Origin: Rhodococcus sp. HNM0563
Lineage (GTDB): Bacteria > Actinomycetota > Actinomycetes > Mycobacteriales > Mycobacteriaceae
Direction of reading: 5' to 3'
Assembly (NCBI RefSeq): GCF_012726195.1
Contig: NZ_JAASAF010000003.1
Span: 124,001-188,000 of the forward strand
DNA length: 64,000 nucleotides
Shown here: one piece after another, positions 35,095 to 43,591 of the stretch
Position numbering within the stretch: position 1 is the first letter of the stretch
Layout: every line of letters starts with the position of its first letter
Notes under the pieces: generated by a model
Database searches by the model: none
What the model was told of the DNA's origin: nothing
What the model saw: the letters and a program-made list of their open reading frames with translations, nothing else
Made by a program: the position numbers and the translations under genes

Positions 35095-36663
35095 ATGAGT
35101 CTCACGGTTACAGACAATGTCGCGGCCGACACGAGCCCCCGCCGGGTCGACACGCTGATCATCGGCAGCGGATTCGCCGGACTCGGCGCCGCTATCGAAC
35201 TCACCCGTGCGGGTAAGGACTTCCTCGTACTCGAACGCGGCAACGAGGTGGGCGGCACCTGGCGCGACAACACCTACCCCGGCGCCGCATGCGACGTGCC
35301 GTCGAACCTGTACTCGTACTCCTTCGCCCTCAACCCCGGCTGGACCCGCTCGTTCTCCCCCCAGCCCGAGATCCAGGCATACATCGCCTCCGTCGCCGAC
35401 AAATACGACGTACGCCGCCGCACGGTCTTCGAGTGCGACGTGCAGTCCGCAACGTGGAACACCACGACCTTTCGGTGGGATGTCCAGACCACCAAGGGCG
35501 CATTCAGCGCGAAGATCCTCGTTTCTGCGGTCGGCGCGCTGTGCGAGCCGTCGCTGCCCGACATAAAAGGCATCCACAGCTTCGAGGGAGAGATCTTCCA
35601 CTCGGCGCGCTGGAACCACGACGCCGACCTCGCGGGCAAGCGAGTGGCCGTGATCGGGACCGGAGCATCCGCCATCCAGATCGTTCCCGCTATCGCCGGG
35701 AAGGTCTCGCATCTCGATGTCTACCAGCGCACCGCACCGTGGATCCTCCCCCGCGCCGATCGCGAGTACACCACGGCCGAGCGATTCGCGTTCCGCTACG
35801 TGCCCGGCTTCCAGCGCCTCTCCCGCGCCGTCCAATACCTGACCCGCGAGACACAGGTCGTCGGCCTCGCCAAGGCGCCGATTTTCATGAAGCCCCTCGA
35901 AGTCGCGGCCCGCGCCCAGATCCGTCGGCAGATCTCCGACCCGGTGCTGCGCCGCAAGGTCACCCCGACCTTCAAGATCGGCTGCAAGCGCATGCTCATC
36001 TCCAACGCCTACTACCCGGCGCTCGCCCGGCCGAACGTCGACCTGGTCACCGCTGGAATCCGCGAGGTGACCGCAGACGGCATCGTCACCGACGACGGCA
36101 CCACCCGCAAAGTGGATGCCATCGTCGTCGCGACGGGTTTCCACGTCACCGATTCCCCCACGTTCGCCGGTATCTACGGCAAGGACGGCCGCTCGCTCGC
36201 CGAGGTGTTCGACGAGAGCGGCATGCAGGGATACAAGGGCACGGCCGTCGCCGGATTCCCCAATATGTTCTTCCTCGTCGGCCCCAATACCGGACTCGGT
36301 CACACTTCGATGGTGTACATGATCGAATCGCAGCTCAACTACCTCGTCGACGCGATCCGCACCCTCGACCAGCACCGTATCGGCACCGTCGAGGTGCGCG
36401 AAGACGCGCAGGCCGATTACAACCGCACCCTCCAGCACGCTCTCGCATCGAGCGTGTGGAACACCGGCGGCTGCGCGAGTTGGTATCTCGACAAGCACGG
36501 CAACAACACCACGGTATGGCCGGGATTCACCTTCGAATTCCGCAGCATGACGAAGAAATTCGATCTCGAGGCGTACCGTAGCGTCGCCGCCGTCGATCTC
36601 CCGGCACCCACCCCCACGCAGACCGCAGAAGCCGACACCACCCGAGAGGTCGCAGCAAAATGA
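35095..36663 (+). CDS. Flavin-containing monooxygenase, Baeyer-Villiger type
   Basis: A 522-residue flavoprotein. The FAD motif is IIGSGFAGLG (22-31), the Baeyer-Villiger fingerprint reads FEGEIFHSARWN near 162-173, and the NADPH motif is VIGTGAS near 187. VATGFHVTD marks the second ATG motif. It would insert oxygen into ketones or oxidise sulfur or nitrogen using NADPH and O2. The family includes MymA of M. tuberculosis and EtaA. It is the first gene of a three-gene operon (overlap ATGA with the SDR). Upstream in-frame non-ATG codons reach 35059 but are not needed. Confidence 0.94.
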   Translation: MSLTVTDNVAADTSPRRVDTLIIGSGFAGLGAAIELTRAGKDFLVLERGNEVGGTWRDNTYPGAACDVPSNLYSYSFALNPGWTRSFSPQPEIQAYIASVADKYDVRRRTVFECDVQSATWNTTTFRWDVQTTKGAFSAKILVSAVGALCEPSLPDIKGIHSFEGEIFHSARWNHDADLAGKRVAVIGTGASAIQIVPAIAGKVSHLDVYQRTAPWILPRADREYTTAERFAFRYVPGFQRLSRAVQYLTRETQVVGLAKAPIFMKPLEVAARAQIRRQISDPVLRRKVTPTFKIGCKRMLISNAYYPALARPNVDLVTAGIREVTADGIVTDDGTTRKVDAIVVATGFHVTDSPTFAGIYGKDGRSLAEVFDESGMQGYKGTAVAGFPNMFFLVGPNTGLGHTSMVYMIESQLNYLVDAIRTLDQHRIGTVEVREDAQADYNRTLQHALASSVWNTGGCASWYLDKHGNNTTVWPGFTFEFRSMTKKFDLEAYRSVAAVDLPAPTPTQTAEADTTREVAAK

Positions 36664-37487
36664 GTGAATTCACCGGCAGGGTCGTCGTCATCACCGGCGC
36701 CGGCTCCGGAATCGGACGTGCCCTCGCACTGAATCTCGCGGCGAAGGGCGCCCGGCTGGCCGTGTCCGATGTCGATACCGTCGGGCTCGAGGAAACTGCG
36801 CGTCGCGCACGCGATCTCGGGGCCGAGGTCCTTGCGGATCACCTGGATGTCACGCAGCGCGAAAAGGTGATGGACTACGCGGACAAGGTCGTCGAGCGCT
36901 TCGGTGTCGTCAATCAGGTCTACAACAACGCCGGTGTCGCATACCATGGCGAGTTCGAGCGGACGGAGTTCAAGGACTTCGAGCGCGTCGTGGACGTCGA
37001 CTTCTGGGGTGTCGTCAACGGGACCAAGGCATTTCTTCCGCACCTGATCGCATCGGGCGACGGGCACCTGGTCAATGTGTCGTCCTTGTTCGGGCTGCTG
37101 TCCATTCCCGGCCAGAGCGCGTACAACGCAGCAAAATTCGCGGTGCGCGGGTTCACCGAGTCGCTGCGGCAGGAGATGCTCGTCGCGAAGCATCCCGTCC
37201 AGGTCACGTGCGTGCACCCAGGCGGAATCAAGACGGCGATCGCGCGAAACGCGGCCGTACCCGACGGCGACGATCAGGTGAGTTTCGCTCAGTTCTTCGA
37301 CAGTAAACTTGCCCGCACCACCCCCGAGGATGCGGCCACCACCATTGTCAACGGCGTCCGAAAGAACAAGGCGCGGATCCTGATCGGTGCCGACGCGAAA
37401 CTGCTCGACGGATGGGTGCGTCTCGTCGGCCCGACGTACCAGCGTGTCGTCGCGTTCGTGACAGCGCGCGTTCTGCCGAAGGGTTAG
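36660..37487 (+). CDS. Short-chain dehydrogenase (Rv1245c/SadH-like)
   Basis: A 275-residue classical SDR. TGAGSGIG near residue 12, NNAG near 90, catalytic Ser in VNVSSLFG and YNAAK near 160 are all present. D37/D39 after the second strand (VSDVDTVG) suggest NAD(H). By size and place after kgd it matches Rv1245c of M. tuberculosis; in this genome it is coupled to a monooxygenase by a 4-nt overlap. It probably interconverts the alcohol and ketone used by that enzyme, which is inference. Confidence 0.93.
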   Translation: MSEFTGRVVVITGAGSGIGRALALNLAAKGARLAVSDVDTVGLEETARRARDLGAEVLADHLDVTQREKVMDYADKVVERFGVVNQVYNNAGVAYHGEFERTEFKDFERVVDVDFWGVVNGTKAFLPHLIASGDGHLVNVSSLFGLLSIPGQSAYNAAKFAVRGFTESLRQEMLVAKHPVQVTCVHPGGIKTAIARNAAVPDGDDQVSFAQFFDSKLARTTPEDAATTIVNGVRKNKARILIGADAKLLDGWVRLVGPTYQRVVAFVTARVLPKG

Positions 37488-37495
37488 CGTTCGCC

Positions 37496-38395
37496 ATGCC
37501 TCACCTGCCGCTGCCGCTCGTCCGCGCCGCACTCCGGCCCCTGTACGCGCTCACACTCAACGCGCGTCTCCCCTATCCCGTGCAACGACGCCTGCTCGAG
37601 GCCGCCGCACCGATCCAGACACTGCCGTCGGGCACAGTGGTCCGGACGACGACGCTGGCGGGGCGCCCCGCCGAACGGGTCACGGTCGGCGCCACCGAAC
37701 GATCCACCGCGGTGCTGTACCTCCACGGCGGCGCATACACCTGCGCGTCGCCGGCCACACACCGATCCCTGGTCGCACATCTGGCAGCGGCCAGCGGTGC
37801 GGTGGTCTATGCGCTGGACTATCGTCTCGCACCGGAGCATCCGTACCCGGCCGCACTGGACGACGCCGTCCAGGCCTACCTCCAGCTTCTCACCGAGCCG
37901 GGGATGACCCCGGAAACCGTGTCCATTGCCGGGGATTCGGCCGGAGGCGGTCTCACCGTCGCCACCACGAACAGGCTCCGCACCGACCACGGCGTCACCC
38001 CCGCCGCCATCGGCCTGTTCTCGCCGTGGGTGGATCCGGGGTCTCGCTCGGCACCGTTCGATCGCGACGTCGTCGTCAACACTCGATGGGCGTACTCCTC
38101 GGCGGAGGCCTACCTCGGCGACGGCGACCCCACCGACCCGGGCTACGCACCGATGCACGCGGATCCGACGGGCCTGCCGCCGACGCTGATCCAGGTCGGC
38201 ACCACAGAAGTGCTCTACCCGCAGATCGTCGAGTTCGCCGGCAGACTGCGCTCCGCGGGCGTGGACCTGACGCTGGTCGAGCAGCCCGAACTGTGGCACG
38301 TTGCGGGACTGCAGGCCTCGCTCGTCAAGGAGGCCGCGGATGCCGTGGCAGATTTCGGCAAGTTCCTGCGCTCCCACATGAAGCAGGCCGGGTGA
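37496..38395 (+). CDS. HSL-family (LipR-like) alpha/beta hydrolase/esterase
   Basis: A 299-residue family IV esterase. The oxyanion motif is HGGAY, the nucleophile Ser sits in GDSAGGG, and the His is in ELWHVAGLQ. The acidic residue region reads VGTTEVLYPQ, where most relatives have two Asp after the leucine (EVLLDD). D or E at the Thr-Thr-Glu position may substitute. It starts 8 nt after the SDR stop and belongs to the same operon. It would hydrolyse the ester made by a Baeyer-Villiger oxidation. Confidence 0.9.
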   Translation: MPHLPLPLVRAALRPLYALTLNARLPYPVQRRLLEAAAPIQTLPSGTVVRTTTLAGRPAERVTVGATERSTAVLYLHGGAYTCASPATHRSLVAHLAAASGAVVYALDYRLAPEHPYPAALDDAVQAYLQLLTEPGMTPETVSIAGDSAGGGLTVATTNRLRTDHGVTPAAIGLFSPWVDPGSRSAPFDRDVVVNTRWAYSSAEAYLGDGDPTDPGYAPMHADPTGLPPTLIQVGTTEVLYPQIVEFAGRLRSAGVDLTLVEQPELWHVAGLQASLVKEAADAVADFGKFLRSHMKQAG

Positions 38396-38416
38396 ACCTG
38401 CGACCGGGCGCAGCGA

Positions 38417-39361
38417 TCAGGTGTGCTCCGCCAGCCAGTCGTCGGCCACCGCAGCCGCGTCCTCGCCGGTAGCGACGCGGGTGATCATGTCGGTCAGATC
38501 CGAGGTGGTGAGCTCACCTGCGATGACGCGGAGGGCGTCGAGCTGAAGCTCGCCGAAGACCGCCTTTCGGAACACGGGGACCACATTCTGTGCGACGAAC
38601 ACCGGACTCTCCATGTCGGAGGACGCTTCCTCCATCGGCGCGCGGTCCGGGGCGTCGGGCACCGTAACCACACCGCTTCCACTGCTCTCTGCGAGCACGG
38701 GCGCAAGGGTGGTCAGTCCCGCGACGGTGTCGACGTCCGACGTCGCGCCGAACGCAGCAGCCGCGGACGCTCGCTCGACAGATCGTGGTTCGCACCCGAG
38801 TTCGCTGAGCGCCCCGAGTCCGCCGGCGGCTTCGAACTCCGGGGTGAGAACGAAGTTGAGGTCGGTGCAGTGACCGGCGAGGTCGGAGATCCTCGAGATG
38901 TTCCGTGTCGCGATGAGGTCTGCGCCGGCGGCAAGCACCGCACGGTTCTGAGCCGACGCGTAGTCGGCGATCGTCAGCTCATCCGGGAGCGCACGCGCCA
39001 GCGCCTCGAACACGTCCTCCGCGTCCGTGGCAGCGACACCGGGGTCGTAGTGCCGGAGTAGCAGCCCCGTGTAGTCGGGGACCACCGTCGCGTCATCGGT
39101 GTCGAGTGCGGCGAGCGCTGCGTTCCGGTCGACGAAACCGTCGCGGACCTGCACCTCGATACCGGTCGTGCGCAGCACCCCGGCGTAGAGATGCGCAAGC
39201 AATACGGCGTCCGCACCGTCCCGTGCCGCGACCACGACCGGGCCGGACACCTCCGCAGAGTCGAGGACCGGCGATGCGCACCCGGCCGAGAGTGACATCG
39301 CCGCCACGACAGCCGCGATCAGTGAGCGGTGCCGCATCCACTTGATCTTCACGGCGGCCAT
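38417..39361 (-). CDS. lpqZ: Glycine betaine-type substrate-binding lipoprotein (LpqZ-like)
   Basis: A 314-residue lipoprotein. The signal peptide ends SLSAGC, with C28 as the lipidated residue. The rest is an OpuAC-type binding fold (VVVAARDGADAVLLAHLYAG; VVPDYTGLLLRHYDP, the hinge region; and VFVAQNVVPVFRK). No ABC permease or ATPase is next to it. M. tuberculosis LpqZ (Rv1244) lies at the same place, two genes from kgd, also without partner genes. Ligand unknown. ATG 39361 or 39337 could start it. Confidence 0.85.
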   Translation of the reverse strand: MAAVKIKWMRHRSLIAAVVAAMSLSAGCASPVLDSAEVSGPVVVAARDGADAVLLAHLYAGVLRTTGIEVQVRDGFVDRNAALAALDTDDATVVPDYTGLLLRHYDPGVAATDAEDVFEALARALPDELTIADYASAQNRAVLAAGADLIATRNISRISDLAGHCTDLNFVLTPEFEAAGGLGALSELGCEPRSVERASAAAAFGATSDVDTVAGLTTLAPVLAESSGSGVVTVPDAPDRAPMEEASSDMESPVFVAQNVVPVFRKAVFGELQLDALRVIAGELTTSDLTDMITRVATGEDAAAVADDWLAEHT

Positions 39362-39443
39362 TGTCGCGCATCCCCGGCAGACGCCGAACGCCCCGGTCCG
39401 AACCTTGGTGCGGGTTCGAGCCGGGGCGCACGGTGCGATCACG

Positions 39444-40637
39444 TCAGTCGGCGACACCCTCTGCCCTCGCAGCGGCCGCAACGGCCTCTGCGACGGCGGG
39501 CGCGACGCGCGGATCGAGCGGGCTCGGAACGATCTTGTCCACAGCCAATTCATCACCGACGACCGAGAGGATGGCCTCGGCGGCGGCGAGCTTCATGCCC
39601 TCGGTGATACGGCGGGCGCCCGCGTCGAGCGCCCCCTTGAACACACCGGGGAAGGCGAGCACGTTGTTGATCTGGTTCGGGAAGTCGCTACGCCCGGTCG
39701 CGACGATCGCCACGTGCTTGGAAGCGACGTCGGGGTGGATCTCCGGGTCGGGGTTCGACAGCGCGAAGACGATCGCGTCGTCGGCCATGGTCGCCACGAT
39801 CTCTTCCGGGACGGTGCCCGCGGAGACGCCGACGAACACATCGGCGCCGTCGAGTGCTTCGACGATTCCGCCGTGCCGGCCTGCCGGGTTGGTGCGTTCG
39901 GCCAGATCTGTCTTCACACCCGACAGATCGGTGCGCTCGCTCGAGATGATGCCCTTCGAATCGAGGACCGTGACATCGTCGATTCCTGCGGCGAGCAGGA
40001 TGTTGGCGCACGCGACACCGGCTGCACCGGCGCCGGAGATGACGACCCTGAGCTTGGTGATGTCGCGGTCCTGCACCTTCACCGCGCCCTTGAGGGCGGC
40101 GAGGAGGACGATGGCCGTGCCGTGCTGGTCGTCGTGCATGACCGGGCAGTCGAGTGCCTCGATCAGGCGCTTCTCGATCTCGAAGCAACGCGGGGCCGAG
40201 ACGTCCTCGAGGTTGACGGCACCGAAGCTCGGGCGCAACCGGACGATGGTTTCGACGATTTCGTCGGAATCCTTGGTATCGAGGACCAGCGGGATCGAAT
40301 TGAGCCCGGCGAACTTCTTGAACAGCGCAGCCTTGCCCTCCATCACCGGAAGGGAGGCGCGCGGGCCGATGTCGCCGAGTCCGAGAACGGCGGTGCCGTC
40401 GGAAACGACAACCACGAGACGGTTGGTCCAGGTGTACCGCTCGGCCAGCGTCGCGTCGGCCGCAATCGCACGGCTGACCTGGGCAACGCCCGGGGTGTAC
40501 GCAATGGACAGGTCGCGCTGGGTGTCCAGCGGCGAGGTGAGCTCGACAGAGAGCTTGCCGTCGACGTGGCTTCCGAAGATCTCGTCGTCCGTCAACGCGA
40601 GCTTCTGAGGGGTTTTTGCGTCGGACACAATTGACAC
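39444..40637 (-). CDS. Malic enzyme, short form
   Basis: A 397-residue oxidative malate decarboxylase giving pyruvate, CO2 and NAD(P)H. Y47 in AYTPGVAQVS and K102 in MEGKAALFKKF are the catalytic pair; HDDQHGTA holds metal ligands; the dinucleotide fold is ISGAGAAGVACA, followed by VLDSKG, whose Asp suggests NAD. It lacks the phosphotransacetylase domain of longer MaeB. AGGAG at 40645-40649 (minus strand) sets the GTG start at 40637. The upstream region is long and repeat-rich, so regulation is likely. Confidence 0.95.
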   Translation of the reverse strand: MSIVSDAKTPQKLALTDDEIFGSHVDGKLSVELTSPLDTQRDLSIAYTPGVAQVSRAIAADATLAERYTWTNRLVVVVSDGTAVLGLGDIGPRASLPVMEGKAALFKKFAGLNSIPLVLDTKDSDEIVETIVRLRPSFGAVNLEDVSAPRCFEIEKRLIEALDCPVMHDDQHGTAIVLLAALKGAVKVQDRDITKLRVVISGAGAAGVACANILLAAGIDDVTVLDSKGIISSERTDLSGVKTDLAERTNPAGRHGGIVEALDGADVFVGVSAGTVPEEIVATMADDAIVFALSNPDPEIHPDVASKHVAIVATGRSDFPNQINNVLAFPGVFKGALDAGARRITEGMKLAAAEAILSVVGDELAVDKIVPSPLDPRVAPAVAEAVAAAARAEGVAD

Positions 40638-41111
40638 GATGACACTCCTGCATGTTCCGAGACCAGTCGGGTCCCGGTTACTGCGAAGTAACTGCAACAG
40701 AACATCATTGGTATGCATCGACCGTGTGTAGTTGCAGCAGCTTCGCCAAGGACGGGTTCGGTGAAGCTTCCGGGCGCGATCACGATTGCCGCTGTACAAC
40801 GCTGTACGACTTCCGGAGCGTGATGGCGCCTAGGAGGGTGGCCCTGGCGGCGGCCCTGAGTATTCCATCGAGCTCGAACAGGACCTGCCATCTTCTGCCC
40901 GAAGCGGGGCGGTAGCACCACCTCGAACCACCCAGAAGTTTGCCACCTTCACAGACCAAACATCAAATCGGTGTTGGTTGCGAAGGTTCTCACCGATTTG
41001 CGTGCCCTACCTGTGAGTTTGCAACCCCGGCGGTCGATTTTTCAGTGATTCCTCAGCGGTTCCTGGGGTTACGTCCGAGCTACCGACGAGTAACGCGCAG
41101 CTTTTCCGCGT
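40638..41111 (-). other. 474-bp gene-free region upstream of malic enzyme
   Basis: No convincing protein gene lies here; the open frames have no family features. The region is less GC-rich than its flanks and holds three repeat structures. GCGAAG..CTGCAAC (40683-40698) faces GTTGCAG..CTTCGC (40731-40746), 13 of 16 matching. CGCTGTACaa and CGCTGTACga are in tandem (40790-40809). A perfect 10-bp stem lies at 40964-41000. They may be regulator sites for malic enzyme or parts of a structured leader. Confidence 0.6.
40964..41000 (-). terminator. Hairpin after the PHP operon
   Basis: CAAATCGGTG (40964-40973) and CACCGATTTG (40991-41000) are perfect 10-bp arms with a 17-nt loop. It stands 112 nt past the stop at 41112 of the minus-strand operon and is followed by ATGTTTGGT on that strand. 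It may be a terminator or part of the malic enzyme leader. Confidence 0.4.
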
Positions 41112-41540
41112 TCAACCCCACCACTGGGTGACCAACAGAATCGATGCAGTGAAAACCACCACAATTGCGGCACACACCGAAATCGGCCCCCGCCGACGAT
41201 CCGCGACCACCTGCGCCACCACCGCGACGACGGCGGCCACCACGTGCGCCACCACGGATTCGGTCCCCGGTCCGGGGAAATCGCGATCCCCTCCGAGATA
41301 ATGGGCACCGCACACCACAGCCATGAGGACCAGGACGGCACCCGTCACGATTCCCGAGACGACGCGTGCCGCCCTCACCACGAAACCCGCACGCGCGGGA
41401 ACGGCTCCGCAATCGGCACGGTCGTCGTAGTACTCACCGGAGTAGTACTCGTCCACGTAATACTCGTCTTCGTAATAGTTGCCGTCACGGTAGATTTCAT
41501 TCTGATCTGCGTCGTGGCGACGCGGCCCCCGCGACCTCAT
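41112..41540 (-). CDS. Small membrane protein with Tyr/acid-rich N-terminus
   Basis: A 142-residue protein I do not recognise. Residues about 15-42 (NYYEDEYYVDEYYSGEYYDD) have nine Tyr among Asp and Glu, an almost repetitive pattern. Then come three hydrophobic segments: about 57-83, 90-113 and 120-140. The N-terminus is probably cytoplasmic. It overlaps the PHP gene by ATGA and is the second gene of that operon. The Tyr-rich part could be a phosphorylation or protein-binding platform, but nothing proves it. Confidence 0.75.
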   Translation of the reverse strand: MRSRGPRRHDADQNEIYRDGNYYEDEYYVDEYYSGEYYDDRADCGAVPARAGFVVRAARVVSGIVTGAVLVLMAVVCGAHYLGGDRDFPGPGTESVVAHVVAAVVAVVAQVVADRRRGPISVCAAIVVVFTASILLVTQWWG

Positions 41541-42394
41541 CCCTCGACCACCTCGACGCCGTGCGCACGATCGAGCATGTCCTCGAACGCGTCGCCATCC
41601 GTCGTGAACCGGCCGAGTCCGACCGATTTGTTGTCGCCGTGATAGTCGGACGAACCGGTGACGAACAACCCGAGACTCGAGGCCATGCCCCTCATCAATC
41701 GAGCATCGGCGTCGCTGTGGTCAGGATGATCGGCCTCGACCCCACCGAGACCGACCTCGGCGAGCTCCTCGATCTGGTCCAGCGCGAGCAACCGTCCGCG
41801 AGATCGAGCCCGGGCATGAGCGACAACCGAGACGCCACCGGCCGCCGCCACCATCTTCACCGCTTCGGCCAGCGGCGTGTCGTTCTTGTCGATGTAGTAG
41901 CGACCCCTCGGCGCCAGCAATTCGGTGAATGCGTCTCCGATCGTCGGCACGACCCCCGCTTCGACGAGCGCTCGCGCCAGATGCGGGCGACCGGCCGCCG
42001 GTCCGGCCTGTTCCAGGACACGGTCCGCGTCGATGGGCAGTCCGTCTTCCACCATGCGCTCCGCCATCACACGCAACCGTGACACGCGCTCGCCGCGCAA
42101 TCGTTCGAGTTCGTCGCCGAACACCCGATCAGTGGGATCGAACAGATACGCCAACAGGTGCACCGCGACAGGAAAGCCGTCCTCGCCGCGACCGGTGCAC
42201 GACATCTCCATGCCGCGGACCAACCGCAGGCCGGAGGGCAGAGCACCGACGGCCTCGTCCCATCCCGCTGTCGTGTCGTGGTCTGTCAGGGCCACCACGT
42301 CCAGGCCCGCTGCCGCCGCTTTCCGGACGAGACCGGTAGGAGTGTCCGTACCGTCGGAGGCGGCCGAATGGGAGTGAAGATCGATGCGCACCAC
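41537..42394 (-). CDS. PHP-domain phosphoesterase (3',5'-nucleoside bisphosphate phosphatase/RNase AM-like)
   Basis: A 285-residue PHP protein. Motif I is DLHSHSAASDG (5-15), motif II LTDHDT (37-42), a Glu in GMEMSC follows, then VSVVAHARA and the last metal motif TGSSDYHG near 248. These are the ligands of the trinuclear metal site. Relatives (TrpH/YciV) hydrolyse 3',5'-bisphosphonucleosides and trim 5' ends of RNA. It is the first gene of a two-gene operon. Confidence 0.93.
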   Translation of the reverse strand: MVRIDLHSHSAASDGTDTPTGLVRKAAAAGLDVVALTDHDTTAGWDEAVGALPSGLRLVRGMEMSCTGRGEDGFPVAVHLLAYLFDPTDRVFGDELERLRGERVSRLRVMAERMVEDGLPIDADRVLEQAGPAAGRPHLARALVEAGVVPTIGDAFTELLAPRGRYYIDKNDTPLAEAVKMVAAAGGVSVVAHARARSRGRLLALDQIEELAEVGLGGVEADHPDHSDADARLMRGMASSLGLFVTGSSDYHGDNKSVGLGRFTTDGDAFEDMLDRAHGVEVVEG

Positions 42395-42556
42395 ATAAGT
42401 GTGTCAGGTGCAGCGACTATCATCATCGAGCGACCGGACAGCACCTGGACACGTGCCGAAGGCAGCTCGCCGCGGACGGAAAGGAACCCCTTTGCCGAAC
42501 CGTTCCTACCAAGTGAGCGGGAACGCTCGCGCGAACTCACGTGTCCAGGACGCCAC

Positions 42557-43591
42557 ATGACAAAAGACGTCCCGGCAATCCGCGTCCCCGCCGAACGTGC
42601 GGTGGTCGACTGCGCGATCTACATCGACGGCCGGCGCCTCCCCGGCCGGTACACGCACGCCGCAGCCCTCGCGGAAGTCCGCCGACGCGGCGAGGGGTTC
42701 GTCTGGCTCGGCCTCCACCATCCGGACGAACATCAGATGACGAGCGTGGCCCGGACGTTCGACCTGCACGAACTGATGGTCGAGGACGCAGTGCACGCAC
42801 ATCAGCGTCCGAAACTCGAGCGCTACGACGATCTGCTGTTCCTGGTGCTCCGCACCGTGACCTACGTCGAGCACGAATCGGTGACCACCACCAACGACAT
42901 CGTCGAGACCGGTGAGATCATGCTGTTCACCGGTCCCGACTTCATCGTCAGCGTGCGTCATGGCGATCACTCGGAGCTGTCCGCAGTGCGTGCCCGCCTC
43001 GAAGCCGACCCAGAGCACCTCGGCCTCGGACCGGCCGTGGTACTGCACGCGATCGCAGATCACGTCGTCGACACCTACCTCGCGGTCACCACCGCGGTGC
43101 AACCGGACGTCGACGATCTCGAGGAATTCGTCTTCACCCCCGACACCAGGATCGCGGTCGAGCAGATCTATCTCCTCAAGCGCGAGATCCTTCAATTGCG
43201 TCGCGCCGTGGTGCCTCTCGCGGAGCCCTTGCAGCAACTCATCCGCTCACCCGGCAACCCCATCCCCAAGGACATTCGCCGCTACTTCCGCGACGTCGCC
43301 GATCATCACACCACGGTGTCCGATCGCATTGCGACTTTCGACGAAACGCTGAGTACCCTCCTCGACGCGGCAATCGCCAAGGTCACGGTCCAGCAGAACA
43401 CCGATATGCGCCGCATCTCGGCGTGGGTTGCGATCGCTGCGGTACCCACGATGATCGCGGGCATCTACGGCATGAACTTCGATCACATGCCGGAGTTGCA
43501 CTGGGAGTACTCCTATTACGTGGTAGTCGGTGCCATCGCCCTGATCGTGACGGCGTTGTTCGTCCTGTTCCGCCGCAACAAGTGGCTGTGA
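42557..43591 (+). CDS. corA: CorA magnesium/divalent cation channel
   Basis: A 344-residue pentameric channel subunit. The large N-terminal cytoplasmic domain is followed by a long helix and two membrane segments. The selectivity motif YGMNF sits at the end of the first, near residue 306, and the C-terminus is basic (FRRNKWL). ATG 42557 has AGGA upstream; the frame stays open to the left opposite the PHP gene without homology. The stop overlaps the next start (GTGA). Confidence 0.96.
   Translation: MTKDVPAIRVPAERAVVDCAIYIDGRRLPGRYTHAAALAEVRRRGEGFVWLGLHHPDEHQMTSVARTFDLHELMVEDAVHAHQRPKLERYDDLLFLVLRTVTYVEHESVTTTNDIVETGEIMLFTGPDFIVSVRHGDHSELSAVRARLEADPEHLGLGPAVVLHAIADHVVDTYLAVTTAVQPDVDDLEEFVFTPDTRIAVEQIYLLKREILQLRRAVVPLAEPLQQLIRSPGNPIPKDIRRYFRDVADHHTTVSDRIATFDETLSTLLDAAIAKVTVQQNTDMRRISAWVAIAAVPTMIAGIYGMNFDHMPELHWEYSYYVVVGAIALIVTALFVLFRRNKWL

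Noticed and set aside
40940-41131. A 63-codon frame in the malic enzyme upstream gap
   Set aside because: No ribosome site, no leaderless promoter and no homology; it crosses the repeat region.
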